Shown one piece after another: positions 1-5,220 of a stretch of 5,583 nucleotides of DNA (position 1 is the first letter of the stretch; every line of letters begins with the position of its first letter). The position numbers were made by a program, and so were the translations under genes. The notes beneath the pieces were generated by a model. The model worked only from the letters and a program-made list of their open reading frames with translations. It ran no database searches and had not been told where the DNA came from. Source of the stretch: GCA-003244245 sp036279835 (GTDB lineage: Bacteria > Actinomycetota > Actinomycetes > Mycobacteriales > Pseudonocardiaceae); contig DASUII010000137.1 of the NCBI GenBank assembly GCA_036279835.1, positions 1-5,583 on the forward strand, written 5' to 3'.

Positions 1-2
1 TC

Positions 3-398
3 ATCAAGTGGGTGCAATCGCCGCTGCTGACCACTGTTGGTCTCACCGCAACGCTGATCGTGGCGGTCGGGGGCGGCAAGGTGGACTTCCGTCGAGGCAT
101 GCTGTTCATCGCGGTGGGTCCCGGTGGCGGCGCGCTGACACTCGGTGCGGTGGCCTGGACCCAGTCCGGCTGCTTCATCCCGGACGGGACCGTGCCGGAC
201 AACCTGGCCCGGCACGAGTCGACGCACAGTCGGACCGTGGCGGCCATCGGCGAGCTCGGCTTCTACCTCAGCTACGTCACGATCGGTGCCCTCTGGGGAT
301 CGGCGCAGGGCGGCTCGTGGAACGACCTCAACGCAGCCGGCTGCGGCAACCCGTTCGAAAAGACCGCGCACATCTTCACTCGTTACCACGATCTGTAA
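3..398 (+). CDS. Membrane-anchored protein with HExxH motif, 5' partial
   Basis: The frame is open to the left edge. A GTG at 12 is possible, but it has no Shine-Dalgarno sequence, so the gene probably begins outside the window. Counting the GTG at 12 as residue 1, there are hydrophobic segments at about 7-20 and 29-50, separated by the charged stretch KVDFRRG, and a third weaker one at 80-99. Between them lies HESTH (residues 68-72), which fits the HExxH zinc-ligand motif. About 44 residues later comes CGNPFEKTA, whose E116 could be a third ligand as in gluzincin-type peptidases. Cys54 and Cys111 could form a disulfide if this part is extracytoplasmic. A membrane-associated metallopeptidase-like role is inferred from the motif alone, and I do not recognise the family. 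The stop is 11 bases before the acetyltransferase gene, so the two may share a transcript. Confidence 0.7.
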   Translation: MKWVQSPLLTTVGLTATLIVAVGGGKVDFRRGMLFIAVGPGGGALTLGAVAWTQSGCFIPDGTVPDNLARHESTHSRTVAAIGELGFYLSYVTIGALWGSAQGGSWNDLNAAGCGNPFEKTAHIFTRYHDL

Positions 399-409
399 CG
401 TGGCCCACT

Positions 410-958
410 ATGATCCCGAGCGCGAAAGATGAAGCTCTCGCTTTAATTCAATTTCGGCCGGCAACGCGTGCTGACGTGGCAAGTATCGTCTCGCTGACGG
501 ATGCGGCGTATCGCGGCGAAGGCCTCGGCGGCTGGACCACCGAGGCTCATCTCGTGGGCGTGCGTCGAATAGACGCCGAGGGAGTCGAAGAAATCCTCAC
601 TGCGCTCGAACGCATGCTAATCGTCGCGGAGATCGACGGACACCTCGCGGGCTGTGTCGAGCTGACCGAACAGGGAAACCGCGCCGCGCTAGGAATGCTC
701 GCAGTGCGACCCGAGCTGCAAGGCCGAGGCATCGGCCGCGCGATCATTCGCGAGGCAGAACGTATCTGCCACACCGAATTTGAAACAAATGAGATTCGCC
801 TGCAGGTGCTCCACATGAGGAGCGACATCATCGCATGGTACGACCGACTTGATTACAAACCGAACGGCGAGAAAGCTCCATTCCCCTATGGAAACGAACG
901 TGTCGGAGTCCCGAAGCGCGACGATTTAGAGTTCATTGTGTTGGCGAAGGTGTTGTAG
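410..958 (+). CDS. GNAT family N-acetyltransferase
   Basis: This is a 182-residue protein of the GNAT fold, which transfers the acetyl group of acetyl-CoA to an amine. The N-terminal part has YRGEGLGGWTTEA (residues 34-46), a pattern typical of one GNAT subgroup. Strand 4 and motif A read LGMLAVRPELQGRGIGRA, with the acetyl-CoA pyrophosphate loop QGRGIG at 104-109. Motif B follows, with AWYDRLDY at 142-149, where a Tyr often acts as general acid. The length is normal for a single-domain GNAT. The ATG at 410 is the only reasonable start in this frame, but no clear Shine-Dalgarno sequence precedes it. Translation may be coupled to the upstream gene, which ends 11 bases before. Codons such as TTA, ATT, CAA and TTT near both ends make it less GC-rich than its neighbours, which may reflect transfer. 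The substrate cannot be read from sequence; small-molecule or antibiotic acetylation are both possible. Confidence 0.9.
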   Translation: MIPSAKDEALALIQFRPATRADVASIVSLTDAAYRGEGLGGWTTEAHLVGVRRIDAEGVEEILTALERMLIVAEIDGHLAGCVELTEQGNRAALGMLAVRPELQGRGIGRAIIREAERICHTEFETNEIRLQVLHMRSDIIAWYDRLDYKPNGEKAPFPYGNERVGVPKRDDLEFIVLAKVL

Positions 959-972
959 TCACCCCCCAGAGA

Positions 973-2385
973 TCACACCGTGGCGGCAACGGGGGCCACC
1001 GCGTCGAGGGACAGGCCACGGGCCTCAACGCCGCCGCTACTGCCCCAGAGCAGCGCGGCGATGGCACCAATGGCAAAGAATATCGCGAGGATGACGAACG
1101 CGGAGACCAGCCCGAGCCCGGACACGGCATAGGACAAGCCGACCACCCCCACCATGCCACCCAGCCGGCCGGCCGCCACCGATACGCCGATGCCGGTGCC
1201 GCGCAGCTCGGTCGGAAACAGTTCGCTGAACGTGGTGTAGGCCGAGATCCACGAGCAGGTGGCGGAGAACACGCACAGCGTGAATGCGGCCAACGTCTCC
1301 GCTGGGGACTTGGCCAGCGCGGCCAGTGCCAGCAGCAGCACGGAGATGCTCGCCGTTCCATAGGACAGTCGGGTCACCGCGGTACGGCCGATCCGGTCTA
1401 TCAGCGCCGCCACGGTGAAGCCCCCGACCAGCGCTCCAATGTTGCCGACCAGGTAGAACAGCGGCACCGTGGCCGGGGATACATCGACCTGCGTGGAGAT
1501 CAGCACATAGGCCGACACAAAGGTGAACAACCCGTAATAGGCGGCACTACCGGAGAATTCCAGCACCATCCCGTAGACCAATCGGGCACGCCAGTTCACC
1601 CACAGCTCGCCGATCTGCGAGGCCAGCGAGCGGCGCTTGGGCGTACCCGCGAGGTCGGTGCCATCGTCGGCGATACCGGTGATCTCGGTGACGATCACGC
1701 TGGCCTCCGCGTGGCAACCCTGGGACGCCAGCCAACGGGGGGATTCCGGGATCGTGCGGCGCGCAATAAGGCCGTAGATCGCGGCGGCAGCGCCGGCAAG
1801 CAAGCACAACCGCCAAGCGGACAGCGTGACGCCGCCGAGGGCGAGCTGGTTGGCGACGAAGTTGTTGAGGAAGAAAATGCCGATCAGGCCTGCCAGGATG
1901 CCGCCGACGGACCAGAAGTTCATGGTGGCAGCCGTGGCGGCGCCACGACGGCGAGTCGGCATGAACTCGGCGATCGCCGAGGTGACGGCCGAGTACTCCC
2001 CGCCGACGCCCATCGCGGTGACGAACCGGAAGATCAGGAATGTCAGGAACGTCGGGGAAAACGCACTGACCACTGTGGCGATCGAGTACATCACCAGAGT
2101 CGCCACAAAGAGCCGTTTGCGGCCGAAGCGGTCAGCGAGCCAGCCGAAGGCCGTCGCGCCGGTCATCAGCCCGGCGAACCACACGACCCAGATCAGCGAC
2201 ACCGCGCCGGGCGATATCGCACCGTCCGCACCGAGCACGCCGAAGTCCTTCGCTAACGGCGTGAGCACACTGCCGATGATCTGAACCTCGAAGGAGTCCA
2301 GCGCCCAACCGATTCCCAGCGCGAGCAGGATGCGACTGTGCATCGGACGCCACGCGCTGCGGTCCAACCGGGTCTCCAACGGCAT
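973..2385 (-). CDS. Major facilitator superfamily metabolite transporter
   Basis: This 470-residue, roughly 12-helix permease moves a small solute across the cytoplasmic membrane, probably with protons. Helix 1 carries the acidic motif GWALDSFEV (residues 26-34). The loop between helices 2 and 3 has the MFS signature GWLADRFGRKR (81-91), echoed in the second half by ALIDRIGRT (327-335). Helix 4 contains RFVTAMGVGGEYSA (120-133), the end of helix 6 has PESPRW (213-218), and helix 10-11 has ELFPTELRGTGIG (388-400). These together fit the aromatic acid/metabolite:H+ symporter and SV2-like branches rather than drug exporters. The substrate is not assignable. The ATG at 2385 is preferred because GAGAAG sits four bases upstream; in-frame starts at 2397 (ATG) and 2403 (GTG) would add 4 or 6 residues. 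Its stop faces the acetyltransferase stop 14 bases away, with no strong terminator visible between them. Confidence 0.93.
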   Translation of the reverse strand: MPLETRLDRSAWRPMHSRILLALGIGWALDSFEVQIIGSVLTPLAKDFGVLGADGAISPGAVSLIWVVWFAGLMTGATAFGWLADRFGRKRLFVATLVMYSIATVVSAFSPTFLTFLIFRFVTAMGVGGEYSAVTSAIAEFMPTRRRGAATAATMNFWSVGGILAGLIGIFFLNNFVANQLALGGVTLSAWRLCLLAGAAAAIYGLIARRTIPESPRWLASQGCHAEASVIVTEITGIADDGTDLAGTPKRRSLASQIGELWVNWRARLVYGMVLEFSGSAAYYGLFTFVSAYVLISTQVDVSPATVPLFYLVGNIGALVGGFTVAALIDRIGRTAVTRLSYGTASISVLLLALAALAKSPAETLAAFTLCVFSATCSWISAYTTFSELFPTELRGTGIGVSVAAGRLGGMVGVVGLSYAVSGLGLVSAFVILAIFFAIGAIAALLWGSSGGVEARGLSLDAVAPVAATV

Positions 2386-2448
2386 CACGCTTCTCATCCT
2401 CACGGCGCGTCGATGTGGTTGCGGACAGCACTGCCTGAAAGGCCATCT

Positions 2449-2466
2449 AGACCCCCGATCGGGTCT
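2449..2466. promoter_or_regulatory. Palindromic element upstream of the transporter gene
   Basis: AGACCC at 2449-2454 and GGGTCT at 2461-2466 form an inverted repeat around CCGATC, and the core CCCGATCGGG (2454-2463) is itself a perfect 10-bp palindrome. It lies about 65 bases before the transporter start and about 100 bases after the TPR stop. The position suits an operator for a dimeric repressor. It could instead be a weak terminator for the TPR gene, but no T-run follows on the minus strand. No convincing promoter hexamers were found beside it. Confidence 0.35.
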
Positions 2467-2564
2467 CTATTCACTCTTCAGTGTTCAAGACCGGGGAGTT
2501 CGACGCCAGACCGTGTAAGTAAACGTGCAGCGCTCATCGAGGTTGGCGCGAAGGCTGACCGTGA

Positions 2565-3824
2565 TCAGGACGAACCGGCGGCCGCACTATCGATTCGGTC
2601 CACGTCGCGGCCACGGTCAAGGTCTGCGAGCAGCTCGGCCACCGTCGCGCGCGCGCCGCGCAGATCGCCGGTGAACACCCGCGGCCGCTGCCGGAACAAC
2701 CCCTCCAAGACCGCGACCGACTCCTGCGCGGCCCTCAACGCCTGTGGTAGCTCCACCTGTCCGGCAGCTCGTACCCGCGCAAAAACCCACAATCCGCGGG
2801 CGAGGTCGGGTTCGAACGCGACGGGGTTGGCGGCAGCCAGCCGGCGGCGAATGTCCACAGCTTCGGTAGTGACGGGCAGAGCGTCGTGCCACCGACCCAG
2901 ATCCGACAGGTCGGCACCGAGGTTGGTCAGCGCCCGGGCGAAGTCGGGTTCGTATGCGGTGGCGGCCCCGACCGCCAACCGGCGATAGGTCTCGACGGCT
3001 TCAGCGCTGACGACCACGGCGTCGTGGCACCGACCCAGGTTCGACAAGACGACCGACAGATTGTTCAGCGCCCTGGCGAGCCCAGGCTCGAACGCAGTGC
3101 GGTCGACCGCCACCAGCCGGCGACGAATGTCCACCGCTTGGGTACAGGCGGTCAGGGCCTCGCGCTGCAACCCCAAGTCCGACAGCATCACGCCGAGGTT
3201 GTTCAGCGAGCCGGCAAGGTCTGGTTCGAACGCGGTGCCGTTGAGCTCCGCCAACCGTCGGTAACGCCCGACGGCTTCGGTGGTGATCATCACGGCGTCC
3301 TCCCACCGGCCCAGAGCCGACAGCCGGATGCCGTGGTTGGTCAGCGCCCGGGCGAGGTCGGGATCGAACCCGGCGGTATCGCCGGCCGCCAGCCGGCGAT
3401 AGACCTCGATAGCTTGGGTGCTGGCGACAAAGGCGTCCTCCAGTCGCCCCAAGTCCGACAGCCGCACGCCGAGGTTATCCAGCCGGTGGGCACGTTGGGC
3501 CGCGCCGGCAGCGGCGGGCAGGGTGTCGCACAAGCGGCGCGCCAGAGCGGTCGCTGCCCACAGCAGCTCGGTGCTATATCGAGGCAGCGCCGAGTCGACG
3601 ACGGCGGCGACGTCATCGGGGGCTTGGTCGACGACCAGCTGAACCATCGGGGCGGTGGCGTACGCGCTGAGAGCGGGTCGGCGGCGCAGCAGCGCGAACA
3701 AGACGGTAGCGGCGACGGGATGCCGGGCAGCGGAAGCGGTGAGCACGATCAGACACCGCCGCACCGCCACCGCGGCCGCCGCAGTCGATGCGGTCACCGC
3801 ACGCGTGCCCAGCGGGCCGACCAC
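2565..3824 (-). CDS. Tetratricopeptide repeat (TPR) protein
   Basis: This 419-residue protein has an alanine-rich helical N-terminal part (about 1-113), then a superhelix of TPR-like units. Units start at residues 114, 160, 206, 252 and 298, each exactly 46 residues. Each opens with a form of LNNLGVxLSDLGR, continues with xEDAxxxTxEAVxxYRRLA and ends with AFEPDLAR. A sixth unit from 344 keeps only traces (GLWVFARVRAAGQ) and gives way to a different C-terminal helix region. Such arrays bind partner proteins, and in actinobacteria they often accompany effector or signalling domains. No catalytic domain is visible here, so a scaffold or adaptor role is inferred. The GTG at 3824 is the first start after an in-frame TGA at 3828-3830 and has GGAGG six bases upstream, so the start is firm. 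A possible -10 element (TATGCT on the minus strand, 3909-3914) lies about 85 bases upstream, without a good -35. The transporter gene lies downstream on the same strand, after a gap of about 180 bases. Confidence 0.88.
   Translation of the reverse strand: MVGPLGTRAVTASTAAAAVAVRRCLIVLTASAARHPVAATVLFALLRRRPALSAYATAPMVQLVVDQAPDDVAAVVDSALPRYSTELLWAATALARRLCDTLPAAAGAAQRAHRLDNLGVRLSDLGRLEDAFVASTQAIEVYRRLAAGDTAGFDPDLARALTNHGIRLSALGRWEDAVMITTEAVGRYRRLAELNGTAFEPDLAGSLNNLGVMLSDLGLQREALTACTQAVDIRRRLVAVDRTAFEPGLARALNNLSVVLSNLGRCHDAVVVSAEAVETYRRLAVGAATAYEPDFARALTNLGADLSDLGRWHDALPVTTEAVDIRRRLAAANPVAFEPDLARGLWVFARVRAAGQVELPQALRAAQESVAVLEGLFRQRPRVFTGDLRGARATVAELLADLDRGRDVDRIDSAAAGSS
2796..3485 (-). repeat. 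Five tandem 138-bp units coding 46-residue TPR repeats
   Basis: Residues 114-343 of the TPR protein make five consecutive units with no length variation, which is 138 bp at the DNA level. Similar blocks recur at the same phase, for example variants of GGTCGGGTTCGAACGC near 2804, 3213 and 3356. The units have diverged, so this is an old duplication series rather than a recent expansion. A sixth, degenerate unit follows towards 2658. Confidence 0.8.
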
Positions 3825-3830
3825 CGCTCA

Positions 3831-3835
3831 CCTCC
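3831..3835 (-). promoter_or_regulatory. Ribosome binding site of the TPR gene
   Basis: On the minus strand GGAGG sits six bases before the GTG at 3824, with the in-frame stop TGA lying between them. This consensus-like site fixes the TPR start and is the best Shine-Dalgarno match in the left and middle parts of the window. Confidence 0.7.
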
Positions 3836-3970
3836 GTCTCAGGGTCATGGTTGCCGTCGCGGTGCTGCTGTTTCTTCCGGTCGGCGATGCCCCTCGCTTG
3901 GTTTCGCGAGCATAAGACCGGGTTATTCGGTTTCGTGCGATCGCCACGCCGAAGGCGGAAGCCCGAACTG

Positions 3971-4023
3971 AACTGAGATCATTTGACAGACACTTCATGA
4001 GACGTTTAGCGAACATCTCAGTT
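3971..4023. repeat. 9-bp inverted repeat flanking a -35-like hexamer
   Basis: AACTGAGAT (3971-3979) and ATCTCAGTT (4015-4023) are perfect inverted copies separated by 35 bases. Inside lies TTGACA (3983-3988), a perfect match to the housekeeping -35 consensus on the plus strand. The sequence 16-17 bases downstream, TTTAGC/TTAGCG, is only a poor -10. The arrangement could be an operator pair around a promoter, or a chance repeat. Confidence 0.4.
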
Positions 4024-4057
4024 AAGCTCGCTTCTCCGTTACTAACAGTGCACGAAC

Positions 4058-4071
4058 ACCAGTCCACTGGT
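4058..4071. repeat. Interrupted palindrome, 6-bp arms
   Basis: ACCAGT and ACTGGT are perfect inverted arms around CC, giving a 14-bp element followed at once by the 8-bp palindrome GTCGCGAC (4070-4077). The size and symmetry fit a site for a dimeric regulator, but no gene starts close by on either strand. The nearest is the TPR gene, about 230 bases away. Confidence 0.25.
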
Positions 4072-4227
4072 CGCGACTAGCCACCGCGTGAGGGACATAT
4101 CCGGCCATCGCGTCACGGTAGGTAATAGCGGCCCACCATACCGACCGGTCCGTTTGACTGAGTGGCCACCGCCGAAGCCGGGCGGCTCTCCACTCGCCGG
4201 TTGGCGTCGGCCACCAGCCGCAACGAC

Positions 4228-4253
4228 CTCGCGCGGCCTCCGATCGGCGCGAG
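4228..4253. repeat. GC-rich inverted repeat, 7-bp stem
   Basis: CTCGCGC (4228-4234) pairs perfectly with GCGCGAG (4247-4253) across a 12-base loop that contains the palindrome CCGATCGG. No T-run follows on either strand, so it is not a classical terminator. In such GC-rich DNA a chance stem is possible. Confidence 0.25.
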
Positions 4254-4405
4254 AGACGCCTCCGCCGGTGCCCGATAGCCCGAGAAGTGGGACGAGTTTG
4301 TCCCCATGTCGTCGAATACCCGAGCTACTGCGCGGACCTAACATCCGACTCGGGCGACGAGCGCCATTCCCAACCCGCAGGAAGATTACTGACACAGTGC
4401 CAACA

Positions 4406-4429
4406 CGGCGGGTGCGGCAAGCCCCGCCG
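4406..4429. terminator. GC-rich hairpin, possible non-canonical terminator
   Basis: CGGCGGG (4406-4412) and CCCGCCG (4423-4429) form a perfect 7-bp stem with a 10-base loop. No U-tract follows on either strand. Actinobacterial terminators often lack one, but no gene that would need stopping here is evident, so the call is tentative. Confidence 0.2.
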
Positions 4430-4581
4430 GCTGGTTGGAACCCGCCGCGGCTCGTTACGTTCGGCCTCGCCCTACTGTTTTGCGATGACAGACACTTGTC
4501 GGCGCACCACTCCCGATTAGCGATTAGTACCTTACTTCGGCTTAAGCGAGATGCGCTCGGCGTTGGTCGCTGCAACGCGCC

Positions 4582-4595
4582 CACGCCATGGCGTG
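4582..4595. promoter_or_regulatory. 14-bp perfect palindrome upstream of the phage-like genes
   Basis: CACGCCATGGCGTG reads the same on both strands with no spacer. It ends 25 bases before the inferred -35 hexamer of the right-hand promoter and directly precedes the tandem repeat. That is a typical position for an upstream operator or activator site controlling the cassette. Confidence 0.35.
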
Positions 4596-4600
4596 CGCCG

Positions 4601-4628
4601 GGCCCTTTGCACCAGGCCCTTTGCACCA
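4601..4628 (+). repeat. Perfect tandem duplication of a 14-bp unit
   Basis: GGCCCTTTGCACCA occurs twice back to back (4601-4614 and 4615-4628), followed by GGC, the start of a third copy. Each copy contains TTGCAC, and the one in the second copy is the inferred -35 element. The duplication may therefore have created two overlapping promoter or regulator sites, or it may mark a recombination scar at the edge of the phage-like segment. Confidence 0.8.
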
Positions 4629-4649
4629 GGCGTCTACTGAGAGTAATGT
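4621..4649 (+). promoter_or_regulatory. Candidate promoter of the phage-like cassette
   Basis: TTGCAC (4621-4626) as -35 and TAATGT (4644-4649) as -10 are separated by 17 bases, the ideal spacing. The -10 fits the TAnnnT pattern common in actinobacterial housekeeping promoters; the -35 keeps only TTG. Initiation would fall near 4656, leaving a leader of about 22 bases before the ATG at 4678. The nearby Shine-Dalgarno sequence strengthens the case. Confidence 0.4.
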
Positions 4650-4666
4650 TCCGTAACCCAACGAAT

Positions 4667-4671
4667 AGGAG
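4667..4671 (+). promoter_or_regulatory. Strong ribosome binding site before ATG 4678
   Basis: AGGAG lies six bases before the ATG at 4678. It is the strongest ribosome binding site on the plus strand of this window. It matters because the frame it serves is not the one that looks coding just downstream (see 4678-4804). Confidence 0.6.
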
Positions 4672-4677
4672 CATCAC

Positions 4678-4804
4678 ATGGCCGTCGACGAGCGGCCTGG
4701 CCGATCAGACGGCGGCCATGAAGGCCGGCTGTCCCAAGCTGTTCGCCCAGGTCGAGACCAATCCACGCAGGATCAGCGCCACCGGCAAAGCAGTCACAGC
4801 ATGA
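4678..4804 (+). pseudogene. Small frame-disrupted gene remnant before the membrane protein
   Basis: The well-placed ATG at 4678 begins MAVDERPGRS, but this frame soon uses poor codons (about 25 of 40 third positions are G or C) and gives a low-complexity polar peptide. The frame one base later (codons starting at 4679, 4682 and so on) has about 80 percent G/C third positions. It gives a normal-looking sequence that includes GLADQTAAMKAGCPKLFAQV, and ends at TGA 4802-4804, overlapping the next ATG as ATGA. A one-base shift near 4690 would give a 41-residue product of the type MAVD-SGLADQT, translationally coupled to the next gene. I read this as a short or internally deleted phage gene broken by a frameshift. 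Alternatives are use of ATG 4646 (52 residues, but that codon lies inside the proposed -10) or ATG 4718 (28 residues), or a genuine 41-residue N-terminal extension of the membrane protein, since ATG 4678 is in frame with 4801. Confidence 0.4.
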
Positions 4805-5220
4805 CGCCATCGATCCGGCGGCAGCTTCAATCGGCGTGGGTGCACCGTCCGTACACCGTTGTACTCGCGGTCGTCTTGGTGTTCCCCGGCGCGTTAGCCA
4901 TTGTTTACGGGGACGAGGTATCCCAAGCCCTGAGTAACATCGCCGCGGGCAGCATCTCGCGCCTGATGGGTGCTCTGCTCGTAGTGGGATCGGCGCTCAC
5001 CCTCACCGGAATCGCCCGCAATCGGACACTGACCGAGACCCTGGGTCTGACAGTCACCGCTATCGGATGTGCCCTCTACGGTCTCGGCGTGATCCTCGGT
5101 CTCGGTTTGCACGGCGCGGTCGCCGGGAGCGGATTCCTCGCTATCGCGGCGGGCACGATCAGGCGCGTCATCACCCTCGCTGCTGTCGCCCGGGAAGTAG
5201 ATCGTGCCAGTGAGTCCTGA
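4801..5220 (+). CDS. Four-helix phage-type membrane protein, holin candidate
   Basis: This is a 139-residue, strongly hydrophobic protein with a short basic N-terminus (MTPSIRRQLQ). Likely membrane helices lie at about residues 18-36, 55-72, 80-101 and 104-129, and the C-terminal tail is charged (REVDRASES). Small multi-helix proteins followed at once by a coiled-coil membrane protein are common in actinobacteriophage lysis and late regions, so a holin or holin-like role in the cytoplasmic membrane is inferred, not shown. The start at 4801 is chosen because it overlaps the TGA of the preceding coding-like frame as ATGA, which suggests translational coupling. It lacks a clear Shine-Dalgarno sequence of its own. 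The frame is open back to ATG 4678, which has a strong one and would give a 180-residue form with a 41-residue polar extension. The next gene overlaps its 3' end by 17 bases. Confidence 0.75.
   Translation: MTPSIRRQLQSAWVHRPYTVVLAVVLVFPGALAIVYGDEVSQALSNIAAGSISRLMGALLVVGSALTLTGIARNRTLTETLGLTVTAIGCALYGLGVILGLGLHGAVAGSGFLAIAAGTIRRVITLAAVAREVDRASES

Larger units (their letters stand above)
3836..4645. other. Gene-poor intergenic stretch rich in inverted repeats
   Basis: No convincing protein gene was found in about 800 bases. Long open frames exist on both strands (4042-4677 minus; from 4088 plus). Their translations are dominated by Arg, Pro, Gly and Ser, with no domain, no Shine-Dalgarno sequence and no third-position bias. 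The part near 3960-4060 is more AT-rich than the rest, as expected for a control region. Several short inverted repeats occur (3971-4023, 4058-4071, 4228-4253, 4406-4429), plus a direct repeat CGATTAG CGATTAG at 4514-4527. No tRNA, known riboswitch or insertion-sequence end was recognised. A small RNA cannot be ruled out. It separates the minus-strand chromosomal genes from the phage-like cassette. Confidence 0.6.

Noticed and set aside
8..409. Extension of the acetyltransferase upstream to 8
   Set aside because: The frame is open, but residues before the ATG at 410 are Arg/Gly-rich and overlap the well-behaved HExxH gene. The GNAT homology begins after 410.
940..985. Terminator between the convergent acetyltransferase and transporter genes
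   Set aside because: Only a 5-bp GGTGT/ACACC pairing with a loop of about 20 bases was found, too weak to call.
1711..2256. Plus-strand open frame (181 residues) opposite the transporter gene
   Set aside because: It gives a polar, low-complexity translation with no Shine-Dalgarno sequence, and lies fully inside a well-supported MFS gene.
2886..3971. Long plus-strand open frame (361 residues) opposite the TPR gene
   Set aside because: It is the antisense shadow of the 138-bp repeats: its own 46-residue periodicity, Gln/Gly/Arg-rich composition and lack of any domain follow from the real gene on the minus strand.
3828..4067. 79-residue minus-strand frame ending just before and in frame with the TPR start
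   Set aside because: It could be a leader peptide or a lost N-terminus interrupted by TGA. Its translation is unremarkable, its GTG start has no Shine-Dalgarno sequence, and the TPR gene has a strong site of its own.
4289..4304. Small hairpin GGGAC/GTCCC with 6-base loop
   Set aside because: A five-pair stem is expected by chance in DNA of this composition, and no neighbouring gene end or T-run supports a function.
4088..4645. Plus-strand open frame running towards the phage-like cassette
   Set aside because: The portion before about 4680 has non-coding composition (Pro/Arg-rich) and no start signal. Only the last 40 codons look coding, and they are described separately.
4042..4677. Minus-strand open frame of 211 residues in the gene-free stretch
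   Set aside because: It is rich in Arg, Gly and Ser, with no domain, no ribosome binding site and no third-position bias. It is open mainly because the DNA is GC-rich.
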